Positions 18,644 to 28,023 of a stretch of DNA of 64,000 bases are shown here, piece after piece. A model generated the notes under the pieces. The model was not told where the DNA came from. It saw only the letters and a list, made by a program, of their open reading frames with translations, and searched no databases. The DNA is from an uncultured Clostridia bacterium. Its GTDB lineage: Bacteria > Bacillota > Clostridia > Oscillospirales > Ruminococcaceae. The number at the start of each line of letters is the position of its first letter. Positions within the stretch are counted from its first letter, which is position 1. The translations under genes were made by a program, and so were the position numbers. The DNA is taken from positions 62,001 through 126,000 of the forward strand of contig CAMCPM010000003.1 of assembly GCA_945876755.1 (NCBI GenBank), written 5' to 3'.

Positions 18644-19453
18644 CTACATTAATACTGTTTCATCATCGCTGCCGAACTGATTCATGATTGTCATGATAAG
18701 CAGGATAATTACCATAAGAACAAGCGATATTGCTGCTCCGAGGTTGACATTGTAAGCGTTTCCGAGGAACTGCATTTCAATAAGGTCACCGATAAGAAGA
18801 TTTCCTCCGCCGCCAAGCATTCTTGAAATAATAAACGTACTGATAGCCGGTACAAAAACCATTGTTATTCCCGACATTACACCTGGCAAACTAAGCGGCA
18901 GTACCACTCTGAAAAGGGTATTCCATGTATTGCAGCCCAAATCCGAGGCTGCTTCTATAACGCTTTTGTCAATTTTGACCATTACGGAATAAAGCGGCAA
19001 AATCATATACGGCAGATAATTGTAAACCATACCGAGAACGACAGCGCCTTCGGTATTAAGCATTTTATACGGACCAAGTCCGAAAAATCCAAATATACTG
19101 TTTATGATTCCATTATTGCCGAGCATTGTCATCCATGCATATGTTCTGAGCAGGAAGTTCATCCACATAGGAAGCATTACAAGCATAAGCATTGTACTTT
19201 GGGTATTTTTGCTCATACCGGTAAGAATATAAGCAAGCGGATATGATATTACAAGACATATTACCGTAGCAATTGCCGCAAGCCATATTGAACGCACAAA
19301 AATCTGGGAATACTGTGCTACATCGGCAACGTAGTTCAGTGTAAAGTTGCCATCCTTGTCAGTAAAAGCAAAATATGCAACCATAAGAAGCGGCACAAGT
19401 ATAAAAACGACCATCCATACCAGATACGGGGCTGAAATAAGCTTATTCTTCAT
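18644..19453 (-). CDS. potB: Spermidine/putrescine ABC transporter permease PotB
   Basis: A 269-residue permease with six predicted membrane segments and the EAA loop [25 protein letters not shown]. The start overlaps the potA reading frame by 11 bases and uses GGGGAGG inside the end of potA. It forms the membrane heterodimer with PotC. Confidence 0.94.
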   Translation of the reverse strand: MKNKLISAPYLVWMVVFILVPLLMVAYFAFTDKDGNFTLNYVADVAQYSQIFVRSIWLAAIATVICLVISYPLAYILTGMSKNTQSTMLMLVMLPMWMNFLLRTYAWMTMLGNNGIINSIFGFFGLGPYKMLNTEGAVVLGMVYNYLPYMILPLYSVMVKIDKSVIEAASDLGCNTWNTLFRVVLPLSLPGVMSGITMVFVPAISTFIISRMLGGGGNLLIGDLIEMQFLGNAYNVNLGAAISLVLMVIILLIMTIMNQFGSDDETVLM

Positions 19454-20519
19454 CAGGCGTTTCCTCCCCGAATTGTTCGGTTTCTTTCAGCTTGTGCATA
19501 ATATGAATATCGTCAGGTCCGAATTTAAGTCCCACAGAAGCGCCCTTTTCAGCTGCTTTTGTAGAGTGTACTATCCAGCGGTAATCATATGCGTCAATAA
19601 GCATTTCATAGTGAACACCCTTAAAAATTACAGACTCTACAACACCGCAAAGCTGAGACTCATCAGGTGCAACAATTGTTATATCCTCCGGACGAATTAC
19701 AACATCTACGGGAGTATTATCGCCGAAGCCGCCGTCAACACACTCAAAGGTTCTGCCGCTTATTTCAACAAGCTTGTCCTTGAGCATAAGACCGTTAAGA
19801 ATATTGCTCTCACCGATAAAGTCAGCAACAAATGCGTTTTCGGGCTCGTTATAGATATCTACGGGAGAACCTATCTGCTGAATTACACCGCCGTTCATTA
19901 CAACAACAGTATCACTCATCGTAAGAGCTTCCTCCTGGTCGTGAGTAACATAAATAAAGGTGATCTCAAGCTGCTGCTGGATACGCTTGAGTTCTATCTG
20001 CATTTCCTTTCTCAGCTTCAGGTCAAGAGCGCCTAGAGGCTCGTCAAGCAAAAGCACCTTAGGATGATTTACCAATGCACGAGCAATTGCCACACGCTGC
20101 TGCTGACCGCCTGAAAGCCGCTGAACAGTACGCTTTTCAAAACCTACAAGGTTAACAAGCTTCAGCATTTCGGCAACGCGCTTGTTTATTTCTTTTTCCG
20201 GTACTTTTTTTACACGCAGTCCGAATGCAATATTTTCATATACGTTAAGATGAGGGAAAAGTGCATATCTCTGAAAAACCGTATTAACATTACGTTTATG
20301 AGGAGGAAGTCCGTTAATTTCTTTGCCGTCAAAATATACCGTTCCGCTGTCCGGATTAATAAATCCGCCTATTATACGGAGCGTTGTGGTTTTTCCGCAG
20401 CCTGACGGTCCCAGCAAAGTTACAAATTCCTTATCCTTTATATCAAGATTAATTTTGTCAAGAATTCTTTCACCGTCAAATTCAACAACAATATCCTTTA
20501 ATGTAATAATACTGTTCAA
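19443..20519 (-). CDS. potA: Spermidine/putrescine ABC transporter ATPase PotA
   Basis: A 358-residue ABC ATPase: Walker [10 protein letters not shown], signature [15 protein letters not shown], Walker [13 protein letters not shown], switch His in [13 protein letters not shown], and a C-terminal TOBE domain (about residues 280-345). The start codon is TTG. It is the first gene of potABCD-GNAT. A polyamine specificity follows from the order and the PotD partner. Confidence 0.95.
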   Translation of the reverse strand: MNSIITLKDIVVEFDGERILDKINLDIKDKEFVTLLGPSGCGKTTTLRIIGGFINPDSGTVYFDGKEINGLPPHKRNVNTVFQRYALFPHLNVYENIAFGLRVKKVPEKEINKRVAEMLKLVNLVGFEKRTVQRLSGGQQQRVAIARALVNHPKVLLLDEPLGALDLKLRKEMQIELKRIQQQLEITFIYVTHDQEEALTMSDTVVVMNGGVIQQIGSPVDIYNEPENAFVADFIGESNILNGLMLKDKLVEISGRTFECVDGGFGDNTPVDVVIRPEDITIVAPDESQLCGVVESVIFKGVHYEMLIDAYDYRWIVHSTKAAEKGASVGLKFGPDDIHIMHKLKETEQFGEETPDEE

Positions 20520-20683
20520 TTCCCCTGCTTCCTTTCACAATCCTAGTTATGCCAAAGACATACAACTTATACTTTATATTATAATTCAGCAAAAGTCAAC
20601 ATATTTATATAAATTTTTTTCATTACTTAGCATAAATTTTATTTTATAGATAATTCAAAACAGCTTATAAAATAAAAAAATAA

Positions 20684-20711
20684 CCTGAGAAGAAATTTGA
20701 CTCTTCTCAGG
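20684..20711 (-). terminator. Rho-independent terminator after the M18 peptidase gene
   Basis: CCTGAGAAGA and TCTTCTCAGG form a 10-bp stem around an 8-base loop; on the minus strand it runs into TTATTTTTTTATTTT. The arms are the same as those of the terminator at 57671-57700. Confidence 0.92.
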
Positions 20712-20727
20712 TCATTAACTTTATTTA

Positions 20728-22131
20728 TTATTCTTCAAAAAATGCACTGAAAGCTTTATATGTCATGTATACATCTGTTTTTGCTACAACTTCATACGGA
20801 GCGTGCATTGCAAGAACAGGAACTCCAACGTCAATAACATCCATATTCATATTCGCGAGATATGCTGCAACAGTTCCGCCGCCGCCAAGGTCGACCTTGC
20901 CAAGCTCGCCTGTCTGCCAGATGATATTATTCTTTTCCATAAGTGCGCGTACTCTTCCGACAAATTCAGCGGAAGCGTCAGATGTACCCGATTTGCCTCT
21001 CGCGCCTGTAAACTTTGTTACCACAACGCCGTAATTCAGAAAAGCAGCATTGCGTTTTTCAACAACATCTGGGAATGTCGGGTCAAATGCTGCATTAACA
21101 TCTGCCGAAAGACACTCTGTATTGGAAATGAGAGTTCTTCCGTTTACGCCGAAGCTTTCAGCAAGGTCATAAAGGATGTTCTCGAGATATGCAGAGCAAA
21201 GACCTGTATTTCCGTCGCTTCCGGTTTCTTCTTTATCGGTAAGACAAACAACAGCTGTTTTATTAACATTTTCGCATCCAAGGATTGCTTCAAGCGCTGT
21301 ATAGGCACAAACTCTGTCATCGTGTCCGTATGAACCTATAAGGCTTCTATCAAAACCGATATCCTTTGCTTTAAATGCAGGAACCATCTCAAATTCAGCG
21401 GAAAGAAAATCCGACTCGATCATACCGTATTTCTCATACAGAACAGACATGATATTAAGCTTGACTTTCTCACTGATATCATCATCGCGGAATGGTCTTG
21501 AACCTACAATAACATTCAGTTCTTCACCCTTGATACCCTCATTGAGAGTACGCTTTACCTGCTCCTGAGCAAGATGCGGAAGAAGGTCGCTGATAAAGAA
21601 CACCGGGTCATTCTCGTCCTCGCCTATACAAAGAGTAACCTTTGTTCCATCTTTTTTAACTGCAACGCCATGAAGCGCAAGTGGAATTGTAGCCCACTGG
21701 TATTTTTTTATGCCGCCGTAATAATGGGTCTTGAACAAAGCTACTTCGTTGTCCTCATAAAGCGGATTTTGTTTAAGGTCGAGTCTTGGAGAATCAATAT
21801 GTGCAGCTGCAAGATGCACTCCGTTTTCAACAGGCTCGCTGCCGATTACTGCAAGAATAATTGCCTTTCCCCTGTTATTGTAATAAATCTTATCTCCTGC
21901 TTTAAGAGACATTCCGGGCTTATACTCCTTGAAGCCTTCTTCTTCCGCAAGAGAGATCGTCGTAATAACAGCCTCACGCTCGGTTTTTGCGCTGTCAAGA
22001 AAATCCTTATAGCTTTCGCAGAAATCGTCACACGCTGCAATTTCAGCGTCCGACATAAGCATTCCGGCATGCTTGCGTTCCATAAAAAGCTGCTCTTTAA
22101 GAAGTGATGCCGCTGATTTTTCCTTTGACAT
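20728..22131 (-). CDS. M18-family aminopeptidase
   Basis: A 467-residue zinc metallopeptidase of the aspartyl aminopeptidase family. Metal-site segments are AAAHIDSPRLDLKQNPLYED, LTDKEETGSDG, and the C-terminal HAPYEVVAKTDVYMTYKAF. It probably trims N-terminal residues from peptides in the cytosol. ATG at 22131 has AAAGGA ten bases upstream; a TTG three codons earlier is less likely. It is the last gene of the DUF951-prfA-tsaC-coaE-slt run and is followed by a terminator. Confidence 0.93.
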   Translation of the reverse strand: MSKEKSAASLLKEQLFMERKHAGMLMSDAEIAACDDFCESYKDFLDSAKTEREAVITTISLAEEEGFKEYKPGMSLKAGDKIYYNNRGKAIILAVIGSEPVENGVHLAAAHIDSPRLDLKQNPLYEDNEVALFKTHYYGGIKKYQWATIPLALHGVAVKKDGTKVTLCIGEDENDPVFFISDLLPHLAQEQVKRTLNEGIKGEELNVIVGSRPFRDDDISEKVKLNIMSVLYEKYGMIESDFLSAEFEMVPAFKAKDIGFDRSLIGSYGHDDRVCAYTALEAILGCENVNKTAVVCLTDKEETGSDGNTGLCSAYLENILYDLAESFGVNGRTLISNTECLSADVNAAFDPTFPDVVEKRNAAFLNYGVVVTKFTGARGKSGTSDASAEFVGRVRALMEKNNIIWQTGELGKVDLGGGGTVAAYLANMNMDVIDVGVPVLAMHAPYEVVAKTDVYMTYKAFSAFFEE

Positions 22132-22149
22132 TTTTATCAAATCCTTTCA

Positions 22150-22716
22150 TTAATTATCATCTGTGTATAAATTAGTATACCCCTCATAAGCAGTCATAAC
22201 CTTATTTACATAATGCTCTGTCGTGCTTGAAGGGATTTTATCAAGAGTTTTTCCGTCCGAACTGTATTCACCATCTTTAAGCCAGCTGTTTACGCTGCCT
22301 CTGCCTGAATGGTACGCCGCAAGAGCAGTTCTTTCATCGCCATACTCCTCATATAAAAGCATGATAAGATAACTGCCGTACTCTATGTTATACTCGGCTG
22401 TATACATATCATCATAATCTATACTGCGTTCATCCTTCATGCGAAATTTAACCCAGTCAAATGCGTCCTCCATAATTTGCATTAGACCTCTTGCGCCTAC
22501 ATTGGATTCCGCATTTTCATTAAAATTACTCTCCGTTTTTATTACAGCATAAATCAAGTATTTATCAATACCCGTTTCATACGAAGCCTTTTCAACATAA
22601 CTGCCATAATTTATGGGATATATATACCTTTTGGCAAGCGCTTCCATATTGAAAATAATCAATATAAATGCGCCAATCAAAATAATCAGCAGAAAACTAC
22701 CGAGCTTCTTCAGCAT
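22150..22716 (-). CDS. Membrane-anchored lytic transglycosylase (SLT domain)
   Basis: A 188-residue protein with an N-terminal membrane anchor (about residues 4-24) and a goose-lysozyme-like SLT domain. The catalytic Glu lies in YAVIKTESNFNENAESNVGARGLMQIM, and the AYHSGRGSVNSWL segment completes the motif set. It cleaves peptidoglycan outside the membrane. The ATG at 22716 has AAGGAG eight bases upstream inside the end of coaE, giving a 20-base overlap. A start further upstream is possible but has no ribosome binding site. Confidence 0.9.
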   Translation of the reverse strand: MLKKLGSFLLIILIGAFILIIFNMEALAKRYIYPINYGSYVEKASYETGIDKYLIYAVIKTESNFNENAESNVGARGLMQIMEDAFDWVKFRMKDERSIDYDDMYTAEYNIEYGSYLIMLLYEEYGDERTALAAYHSGRGSVNSWLKDGEYSSDGKTLDKIPSSTTEHYVNKVMTAYEGYTNLYTDDN

Positions 22717-23344
22717 TGTAATACTCCTTGACTTTCTCTGCAACCTCTTTTGCCTTTTCTATAAGTTTATCAATTGACTTGTTGTTTTTGATTATAAAAT
22801 CCGAATGATTGATAAAAAAGCTTTCGGTATGCTGTGATGAGAAACGTTTTTTGATTTGTTCAGCAGTAATTCCGTCACGTTCGGCAATTCTCTCCGTACG
22901 GATTTTTTCAGGCGCAGTTACGCTTATTATCAGGTCGCAGAAATCATCTGCGCGGCTTTCGAAAAGCGTAGGAGCGTCAAGCAGAACATACTTCTTCCCC
23001 TCACAGTTATATTTATTTATCATATTCAGAATTTCCGAAGTTATGTATGGATAAGTAATAGCGTTCAGCTGGCTAAGCTTTTCCGCATCGTTAAACACAA
23101 TATCCGCAAGCTTTTGCCTGTTAAGAGAACCGTCGCCATTAAAAATATCCTTTCCGAAACACTCAGAAACCTCTTCAAGACAAGGAGTTCCTTTATCCAT
23201 TATTTTACGGGCAATTAAATCTGCGTTAATTATCGCAAATCCGTTATCCTCAAAAACACGGCAAACAGTAGTCTTTCCCGCACCGCTTTGCCCCGTCAGA
23301 CCGATTACAGCTATATCGGCTGCTTCGCTCATATCCTTTACCAT
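22697..23344 (-). CDS. coaE: Dephospho-CoA kinase CoaE
   Basis: A 215-residue P-loop kinase that phosphorylates the 3'-OH of dephospho-CoA, the last step of CoA synthesis. Walker A is GLTGQSGAGKTTV. NADLIARKIM, ITYPYI, DAPTLFESRADDFCD and the lid Arg residues (RIAERDGITAEQIKKR) are present. Two Met codons four apart both lie close to AAAGG sequences, so the exact start is open. Confidence 0.95.
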   Translation of the reverse strand: MVKDMSEAADIAVIGLTGQSGAGKTTVCRVFEDNGFAIINADLIARKIMDKGTPCLEEVSECFGKDIFNGDGSLNRQKLADIVFNDAEKLSQLNAITYPYITSEILNMINKYNCEGKKYVLLDAPTLFESRADDFCDLIISVTAPEKIRTERIAERDGITAEQIKKRFSSQHTESFFINHSDFIIKNNKSIDKLIEKAKEVAEKVKEYYNAEEAR

Positions 23345-23371
23345 TCCTTTCCCCTTTTATACTAAAACATA

Positions 23372-24385
23372 TTACAGAGCTATTACTTCAAACCCGGCAG
23401 CTCTTAGCAGACGATTATATACTGCAAGTCCGACTCCGTTTACCGAAGGACATCGTGCATAAACCTGCTTTGCGCCTATATCATCAAATTCCCTCAGGAC
23501 TGCAAAAAGCTTTGCAGCCTGTTCTTCCGGTGTATTTCCATAAGGAATACACGGTATCCTGCATTTTTCGGCATCATCGTCAAACGGCATTGCATAAACT
23601 CCGTTTCCGCCGTGACTGTTCACATATTCAATAAATTTATCTCCGCTGCCGCTGATAATTGTAACGTTTGCTTTCGGCGAGTAATGCTTATACTTCATTC
23701 CCGGAGAACGCACCTGTTCACCGTCGACAGCCGCTTCGGTTATATGCCTGTCGCAGATCACCTCGGCAAATTCTGAAAGCTCGTCCGCTGAAATAAATCC
23801 CGGTCTCAGCAAACGTATCTTTCCATTTTCAAATGAAATGACCGTGCTTTCCACTCCAACGGGACAGCTTCCGCCGTCAACAATTGCAGGTATCCGTCCT
23901 TTCATATCATTCATAACGTGCATAGCAGTTGTAGGACTCGGACTTCCCGAAAGATTTGCCGACGGAGCTGCAAGCACTTTTCCGCTTTCTGCTATAATTC
24001 TCCTTGCAGCAGGATGATATGGTATTCTTATTCCAACTGTATCCAATCCTGCGCTTGTTATATCCGGAATTATACTGCGTTTTGGAAGTACCATTGTAAG
24101 CGGTCCCGGACAGAATTTTTCCGCAAGCTTATATGCAATATTGGGAATATCATGAACATAATACTCAAGCTGTGAAACATCTGCCAAATGAACGATAAGC
24201 GGATTATCCTGTGGTCTGCCCTTAGCTTCAAATATTTTCCTGACAGCTTCCTCATTTTCCGCATCGGCAGCAAGTCCGTATACCGTTTCGGTCGGTATAC
24301 CAACGACCTTGCCGTCTGCAATAAGCTTTGCAGCATACGCTATGTCCGGCTCGGAAGTACCGAGCAGTTTTGTATCATATGCCAT
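23372..24385 (-). CDS. tsaC: Threonylcarbamoyl-AMP synthase (Sua5/YwlC type)
   Basis: A 338-residue protein that makes threonylcarbamoyl-AMP for the t6A37 modification of tRNA. The YrdC domain is at residues 8-200 (GIPTETVYGLAADAENEEAV, GRPQDNPLIVHLAD, PGPLTMVLPK, PSANLSGSPSPTTAMHV) and a C-terminal Sua5 domain follows (about 225-335). ATG at 24385 has AAAGGTG ten bases upstream and avoids overlap with prfA. Confidence 0.94.
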   Translation of the reverse strand: MAYDTKLLGTSEPDIAYAAKLIADGKVVGIPTETVYGLAADAENEEAVRKIFEAKGRPQDNPLIVHLADVSQLEYYVHDIPNIAYKLAEKFCPGPLTMVLPKRSIIPDITSAGLDTVGIRIPYHPAARRIIAESGKVLAAPSANLSGSPSPTTAMHVMNDMKGRIPAIVDGGSCPVGVESTVISFENGKIRLLRPGFISADELSEFAEVICDRHITEAAVDGEQVRSPGMKYKHYSPKANVTIISGSGDKFIEYVNSHGGNGVYAMPFDDDAEKCRIPCIPYGNTPEEQAAKLFAVLREFDDIGAKQVYARCPSVNGVGLAVYNRLLRAAGFEVIAL

Positions 24386-24401
24386 TTTATACATCACCTT
24401 T

Positions 24402-25478
24402 TTATATATCTTCCTGTGCTGAAAGCTTTGCAGCCTGGTCGGCAGTCGCAAGAGCGTCAACAATCTCATCTATATTACCATTTAAAATATATTCAAGACG
24501 ATATAGTGTAAGACCTATTCTATGGTCGGTAACTCTGCTTTCGGGGAAATTGTATGTTCTTATTCTTTCAGAACGGTTACCTGTTCCGACCTGAGATTTT
24601 CTTTCGGAAGCAATTTTGTCATTCTGCTCCTGCTGAAGCGCTTCATAAAGCCTTGAACGCAGAATTTTCATTGCCTTGTCTTTATTTTTATGCTGGCTTC
24701 GCTCATCCTGACATTCAACAACAACACCTGTCGGCAGGTGTGTAATTCTTACGGCAGATTCGGTTTTATTGATATGCTGTCCTCCTGCACCCGATGCCCT
24801 GAAAACATCGATTTTCAAATCTGTCGGAGCGATCTCAAGCTCGACCTCGTCAGCTTCTACAAGCACCGCAACTGTTACCGTTGACGTGTGTATCCTACCC
24901 TGTGATTCAGTCTCTGGAACACGCTGAACACGATGTACTCCACTTTCATATTTCAGACGTGAATATGCTCCTTCACCCTCTACACTGAAGCTGATTTCCT
25001 TAAAACCGCCAAGTTCTGTTTCATTTGCGTTAAGGACTTCAATTTTCCATCGGCGTGCCTCGGCATACATAGAATACATACGGTAAAGAGAATTTGCAAA
25101 AAGTGAAGCTTCTTCACCGCCTGCTCCGCCTCTGATTTCGATAATAACATTCTTATCATCGTTTGGGTCTTTAGGCAGAAGCAGAATTTTCAGCTCCTCG
25201 CTTAGAGCTTCAAGCTGTTCACGGCTTTCGTCAAATTCAAGCTGTGCCAGCTCCTTCATCTCCTTGTCAATACCGCCCTCGTCAAGAAGCTCCTTTGCGT
25301 CGTCCATAGTGCTTTTACATTTACAGTATTCACGGTATTTCTCAACAACAGGAGTAAGGTTTTTATATTCTTTCATTAGAGAGGTATAAAGCTTGTTGTC
25401 GCTTATTACCTCCATATCAGTCAATTTTTCACTTATTTCATTGTATTTCTGCTCTGTTAATTTTAATTTTTCAAACAT
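24402..25478 (-). CDS. prfA: Peptide chain release factor 1
   Basis: A 358-residue class I release factor. The peptidyl-tRNA hydrolysis motif is [22 protein letters not shown], and [15 protein letters not shown] marks the domain 2 start. [16 protein letters not shown] is the codon-recognition region of RF1. It terminates translation at UAA and UAG. It has AAAGGAGC upstream and is translated ahead of tsaC. Confidence 0.96.
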   Translation of the reverse strand: MFEKLKLTEQKYNEISEKLTDMEVISDNKLYTSLMKEYKNLTPVVEKYREYCKCKSTMDDAKELLDEGGIDKEMKELAQLEFDESREQLEALSEELKILLLPKDPNDDKNVIIEIRGGAGGEEASLFANSLYRMYSMYAEARRWKIEVLNANETELGGFKEISFSVEGEGAYSRLKYESGVHRVQRVPETESQGRIHTSTVTVAVLVEADEVELEIAPTDLKIDVFRASGAGGQHINKTESAVRITHLPTGVVVECQDERSQHKNKDKAMKILRSRLYEALQQEQNDKIASERKSQVGTGNRSERIRTYNFPESRVTDHRIGLTLYRLEYILNGNIDEIVDALATADQAAKLSAQEDI

Positions 25479-25524
25479 GACAAATCAAAGCTCCTTTATA
25501 ATATATTAAAAAGGGGCAGACAAG

Positions 25525-25719
25525 CTAAGGCTCTTTTTCTTCATGACGTTCCACTGACTTTATGTTTTTTTCAATTTTGCTTCTCGGAACCATAAATTCA
25601 TGACCGCAACCCTCGCAGCGAAGCTTGAAATCCATACCGGAACGCAGTACAAGCATATGGCAGCTTCCGCAGGGATGCTTTTTTTTCATTACAAGTATAT
25701 CCATTGGACGAATATCCAT
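25525..25719 (-). CDS. DUF951-family zinc-ribbon-like small protein
   Basis: A 64-residue protein of the DUF951 family: MDIRPMDILVMKKKHPCGS, then CH, DFKLRCEGCGHEFMVPRSKIEK. The Cys pairs suggest a bound metal. The function is unknown; in Firmicutes it is often next to translation and replication genes. It has a GGAGC site and is the first gene after the promoter at 25750-25778. Confidence 0.88.
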   Translation of the reverse strand: MDIRPMDILVMKKKHPCGSCHMLVLRSGMDFKLRCEGCGHEFMVPRSKIEKNIKSVERHEEKEP

Positions 25720-25749
25720 AACGCAGCTCCTTCAGTAAAATCAAATTTT

Positions 25750-25778
25750 ATTATACCACATAAACCGTATTTTGTAAA
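25750..25778 (-). promoter_or_regulatory. Sigma-A-type promoter for the DUF951-prfA operon
   Basis: On the minus strand TTTACA, a 17-bp spacer and TATAAT lie 31 bases before the DUF951 start codon. The -10 is exact and the -35 has one mismatch. Confidence 0.72.
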
Positions 25779-25816
25779 GACTTAGCCCAAAGTTAGGAAA
25801 ATCAAACATAAAACAG

Positions 25817-27436
25817 CTAATCGAAATATTTCGCTTCTCCAAACCATACGGAAGAAGAAAAAGGATAATAGACAAAATCAGAAGAATCACTGCTGTAAAC
25901 AAAATACTCACTTTCATAACAAAGTGGTATAAAAACATAGTCACTTATTATATCTGATTCTGCATTTTTTATTTTTTCAACACCGTCTGTCAAGCTTCTC
26001 GATGTTTTAATTCTGTTTATATCCGATATCAGCTTTGCATTTGAATAATTTTTAAATAAATCACTTTCACAAAAGTAATTTAAATAATCAAAAACCGAAT
26101 TTTCATCAGCTTCAAGTTCTATCAAAGCAATATCATAATCCATATTTTTAATTTTGCTGTCATATTCTGTTTGAGAAACTATTTCAACACCGCAGTAAAA
26201 CAGAAGTTCTTCCTGCCACTGTCCGGTAATATTATACAGCAGTTCTTTATCTGCAAAGCTGTCAGGTACGGTTATTTTAATATTATCAACCGAATAGAAC
26301 CCATTTGATTTCAATGCTCTGTCCCATATATTAAAAGCCTGAACATCATACACTGATAATGCACGGTCAGGGGACAGATCTCTGTAGCTTCGTCCCTGAA
26401 CCGTTACACCGTCCGGAATTATTCCGAACGCAGGAACAAGTCCTTCCTGAAGCGACACAGCATAAGCTTCCCTGTTAATTGATTTTGCAAGTGCTTCTCT
26501 TATTTCACGTTTTTTTAAATATTCAGAATCAAGATTAAAAATCAATCCGGCAATCTTAGTATGATATTCGTCATAATTATTCCCGTCAAATACTTTTTTA
26601 TCATATTTTTCCGAAACATAGCACTGAATATCGCCGCCGGCAAAAGCCGTACTGTCATCGCTTTTATCATCCGTAATAAAAAAATTCAGACCGTAAGGAT
26701 AAACATAATTGTTATTTGAATATGACTTATTTCTCCGCATTATGATGTAATTATTATCCCAATACGGATCATAATTCCATTCTTTAAGATAAAACGCTCC
26801 GTTTGAAGCGGAGGCGTCTGCCGCCATACCGTATCTTCCTTTCGTAAATTCAAAGAACTCGCGGTTGCACGGCATTGCGGCAGTTTTAGTAAGCAAATTC
26901 AGAAAATCATAATACGGATATTCAAGTATAAACTGAACCGTATATTTATCCACAGCTTTTACCCCAAGCTCACTTTGGGATTTTGTACCGTTAAGTACCG
27001 CTCCGGCATTTTTTATACACATATAATCCTTGCTGTGAGGCGACTTTGTTTCAGCATCAAACATACGCTGAAAAGCAAACACAAAATCATCTGCTGTTAC
27101 CTCTGCCGAAAAATCTGCAAAACTGTCCCAGCTTTGATTTTGTTTAAGATAAAATGTATAGGTCAACTCATCTTCGGACATTGTAAAGCTTTCTGCTGCG
27201 GCAGGTACTATTGCTCCGTTTGAGTCCTTTTTCATCAACCCTTCCATCATGTTTGTTATTATCATAATTGATTCGGCATCATTTGCCATCTGAGGGTCAA
27301 GGTTCTGGGGATTATTTTCAATATTCATTTTAAAAATATATCCCGAACCGTCATCCTCTTTGCATGACGGAATAAGCGTAATTATAAAAATCATAAAAAA
27401 AATAAATGCTATATTGCGAATATGAATTTTTTTCAA
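25817..27436 (-). CDS. Solute-binding lipoprotein of the oligopeptide-binding family
   Basis: A 539-residue family 5 substrate-binding protein (OppA/DppA type). The signal peptide ends in the lipobox IPSC. NNPQNLDPQMANDAESIMIITNMMEGLMK and YTFYLKQNQSWDS are typical, as are REIREALAKSINREAYA and the C-terminal half. No permease or ATPase gene is next to it, so it is an orphan that may feed a transporter encoded elsewhere. The start is TTG with AAAAGGAG upstream, and it has its own promoter. Confidence 0.88.
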   Translation of the reverse strand: MKKIHIRNIAFIFFMIFIITLIPSCKEDDGSGYIFKMNIENNPQNLDPQMANDAESIMIITNMMEGLMKKDSNGAIVPAAAESFTMSEDELTYTFYLKQNQSWDSFADFSAEVTADDFVFAFQRMFDAETKSPHSKDYMCIKNAGAVLNGTKSQSELGVKAVDKYTVQFILEYPYYDFLNLLTKTAAMPCNREFFEFTKGRYGMAADASASNGAFYLKEWNYDPYWDNNYIIMRRNKSYSNNNYVYPYGLNFFITDDKSDDSTAFAGGDIQCYVSEKYDKKVFDGNNYDEYHTKIAGLIFNLDSEYLKKREIREALAKSINREAYAVSLQEGLVPAFGIIPDGVTVQGRSYRDLSPDRALSVYDVQAFNIWDRALKSNGFYSVDNIKITVPDSFADKELLYNITGQWQEELLFYCGVEIVSQTEYDSKIKNMDYDIALIELEADENSVFDYLNYFCESDLFKNYSNAKLISDINRIKTSRSLTDGVEKIKNAESDIISDYVFIPLCYESEYFVYSSDSSDFVYYPFSSSVWFGEAKYFD

Positions 27437-27467
27437 GGTAAAACTCCTTTTAAATTTATCATATTCT

Positions 27468-27496
27468 AATATAGCATTTTTTCAATTCATTTTCAA
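27468..27496 (-). promoter_or_regulatory. Sigma-A-type promoter for the solute-binding lipoprotein
   Basis: On the minus strand TTGAAA, a 17-bp spacer and TATATT lie 32 bases before the TTG start. Both hexamers have one or two mismatches. Confidence 0.6.
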
Positions 27497-27499
27497 GTA

Positions 27500-28012
27500 T
27501 TAAAGCTCAGCTTCAACAACTTTTTTTTCAGAAAGGCTTTTTTTAACATTGATTATCCGCTGATTTGAGCTTCCTTTAAATCTCAGCAGGATATTGCGTT
27601 TATCAAGCTCAAACGGACCGTCAACAAGATAATCCGTCACTGAAAGCAGTTCATTATAGTAATTTTCAGACGAAGCGTGTTCTAGAAGATATTCATACAA
27701 ATACCCGGTATATGTTACAACGTTCATTCCAAGCTTTTTAATTTCTGCGCCCAGTTCATAAAGCTGCTTTGCCTGACAAAACGGTTCTCCTCCGCTGAAA
27801 GTTACTCCGTCAAGAAGCGGATTTGCTTTTGCTTTTTCAAGCAGACTTTCAAGCGTAACAAGCTCTCCTCCGCTGAAATCATGTGTCTGCGGATTGTGAC
27901 AGCCCTCACAGTGATGAGGACAACCCTGAGTAAATATCGTAAGACGTATTCCCGGACCGTCAACAATTGAATCATTGACGGTTCCGGCAATTCTTATTTT
28001 ATCCGACAGCAT
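27500..28012 (-). CDS. nrdG: Anaerobic ribonucleotide reductase activating protein NrdG
   Basis: A 170-residue radical SAM activase. The CxxxCxxC cluster is in FTQGCPHHCEGCHNPQTHDF, and GVTFSGGEPFCQA follows. It abstracts hydrogen to form the glycyl radical of NrdD, encoded directly upstream. ATG at 28012 has AAGGTGA six bases before it; a TTG two codons earlier is a weaker choice. The stop of nrdD lies within a dozen bases. Confidence 0.94.
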   Translation of the reverse strand: MLSDKIRIAGTVNDSIVDGPGIRLTIFTQGCPHHCEGCHNPQTHDFSGGELVTLESLLEKAKANPLLDGVTFSGGEPFCQAKQLYELGAEIKKLGMNVVTYTGYLYEYLLEHASSENYYNELLSVTDYLVDGPFELDKRNILLRFKGSSNQRIINVKKSLSEKKVVEAEL

Positions 28013-28023
28013 AGCCAATCACC

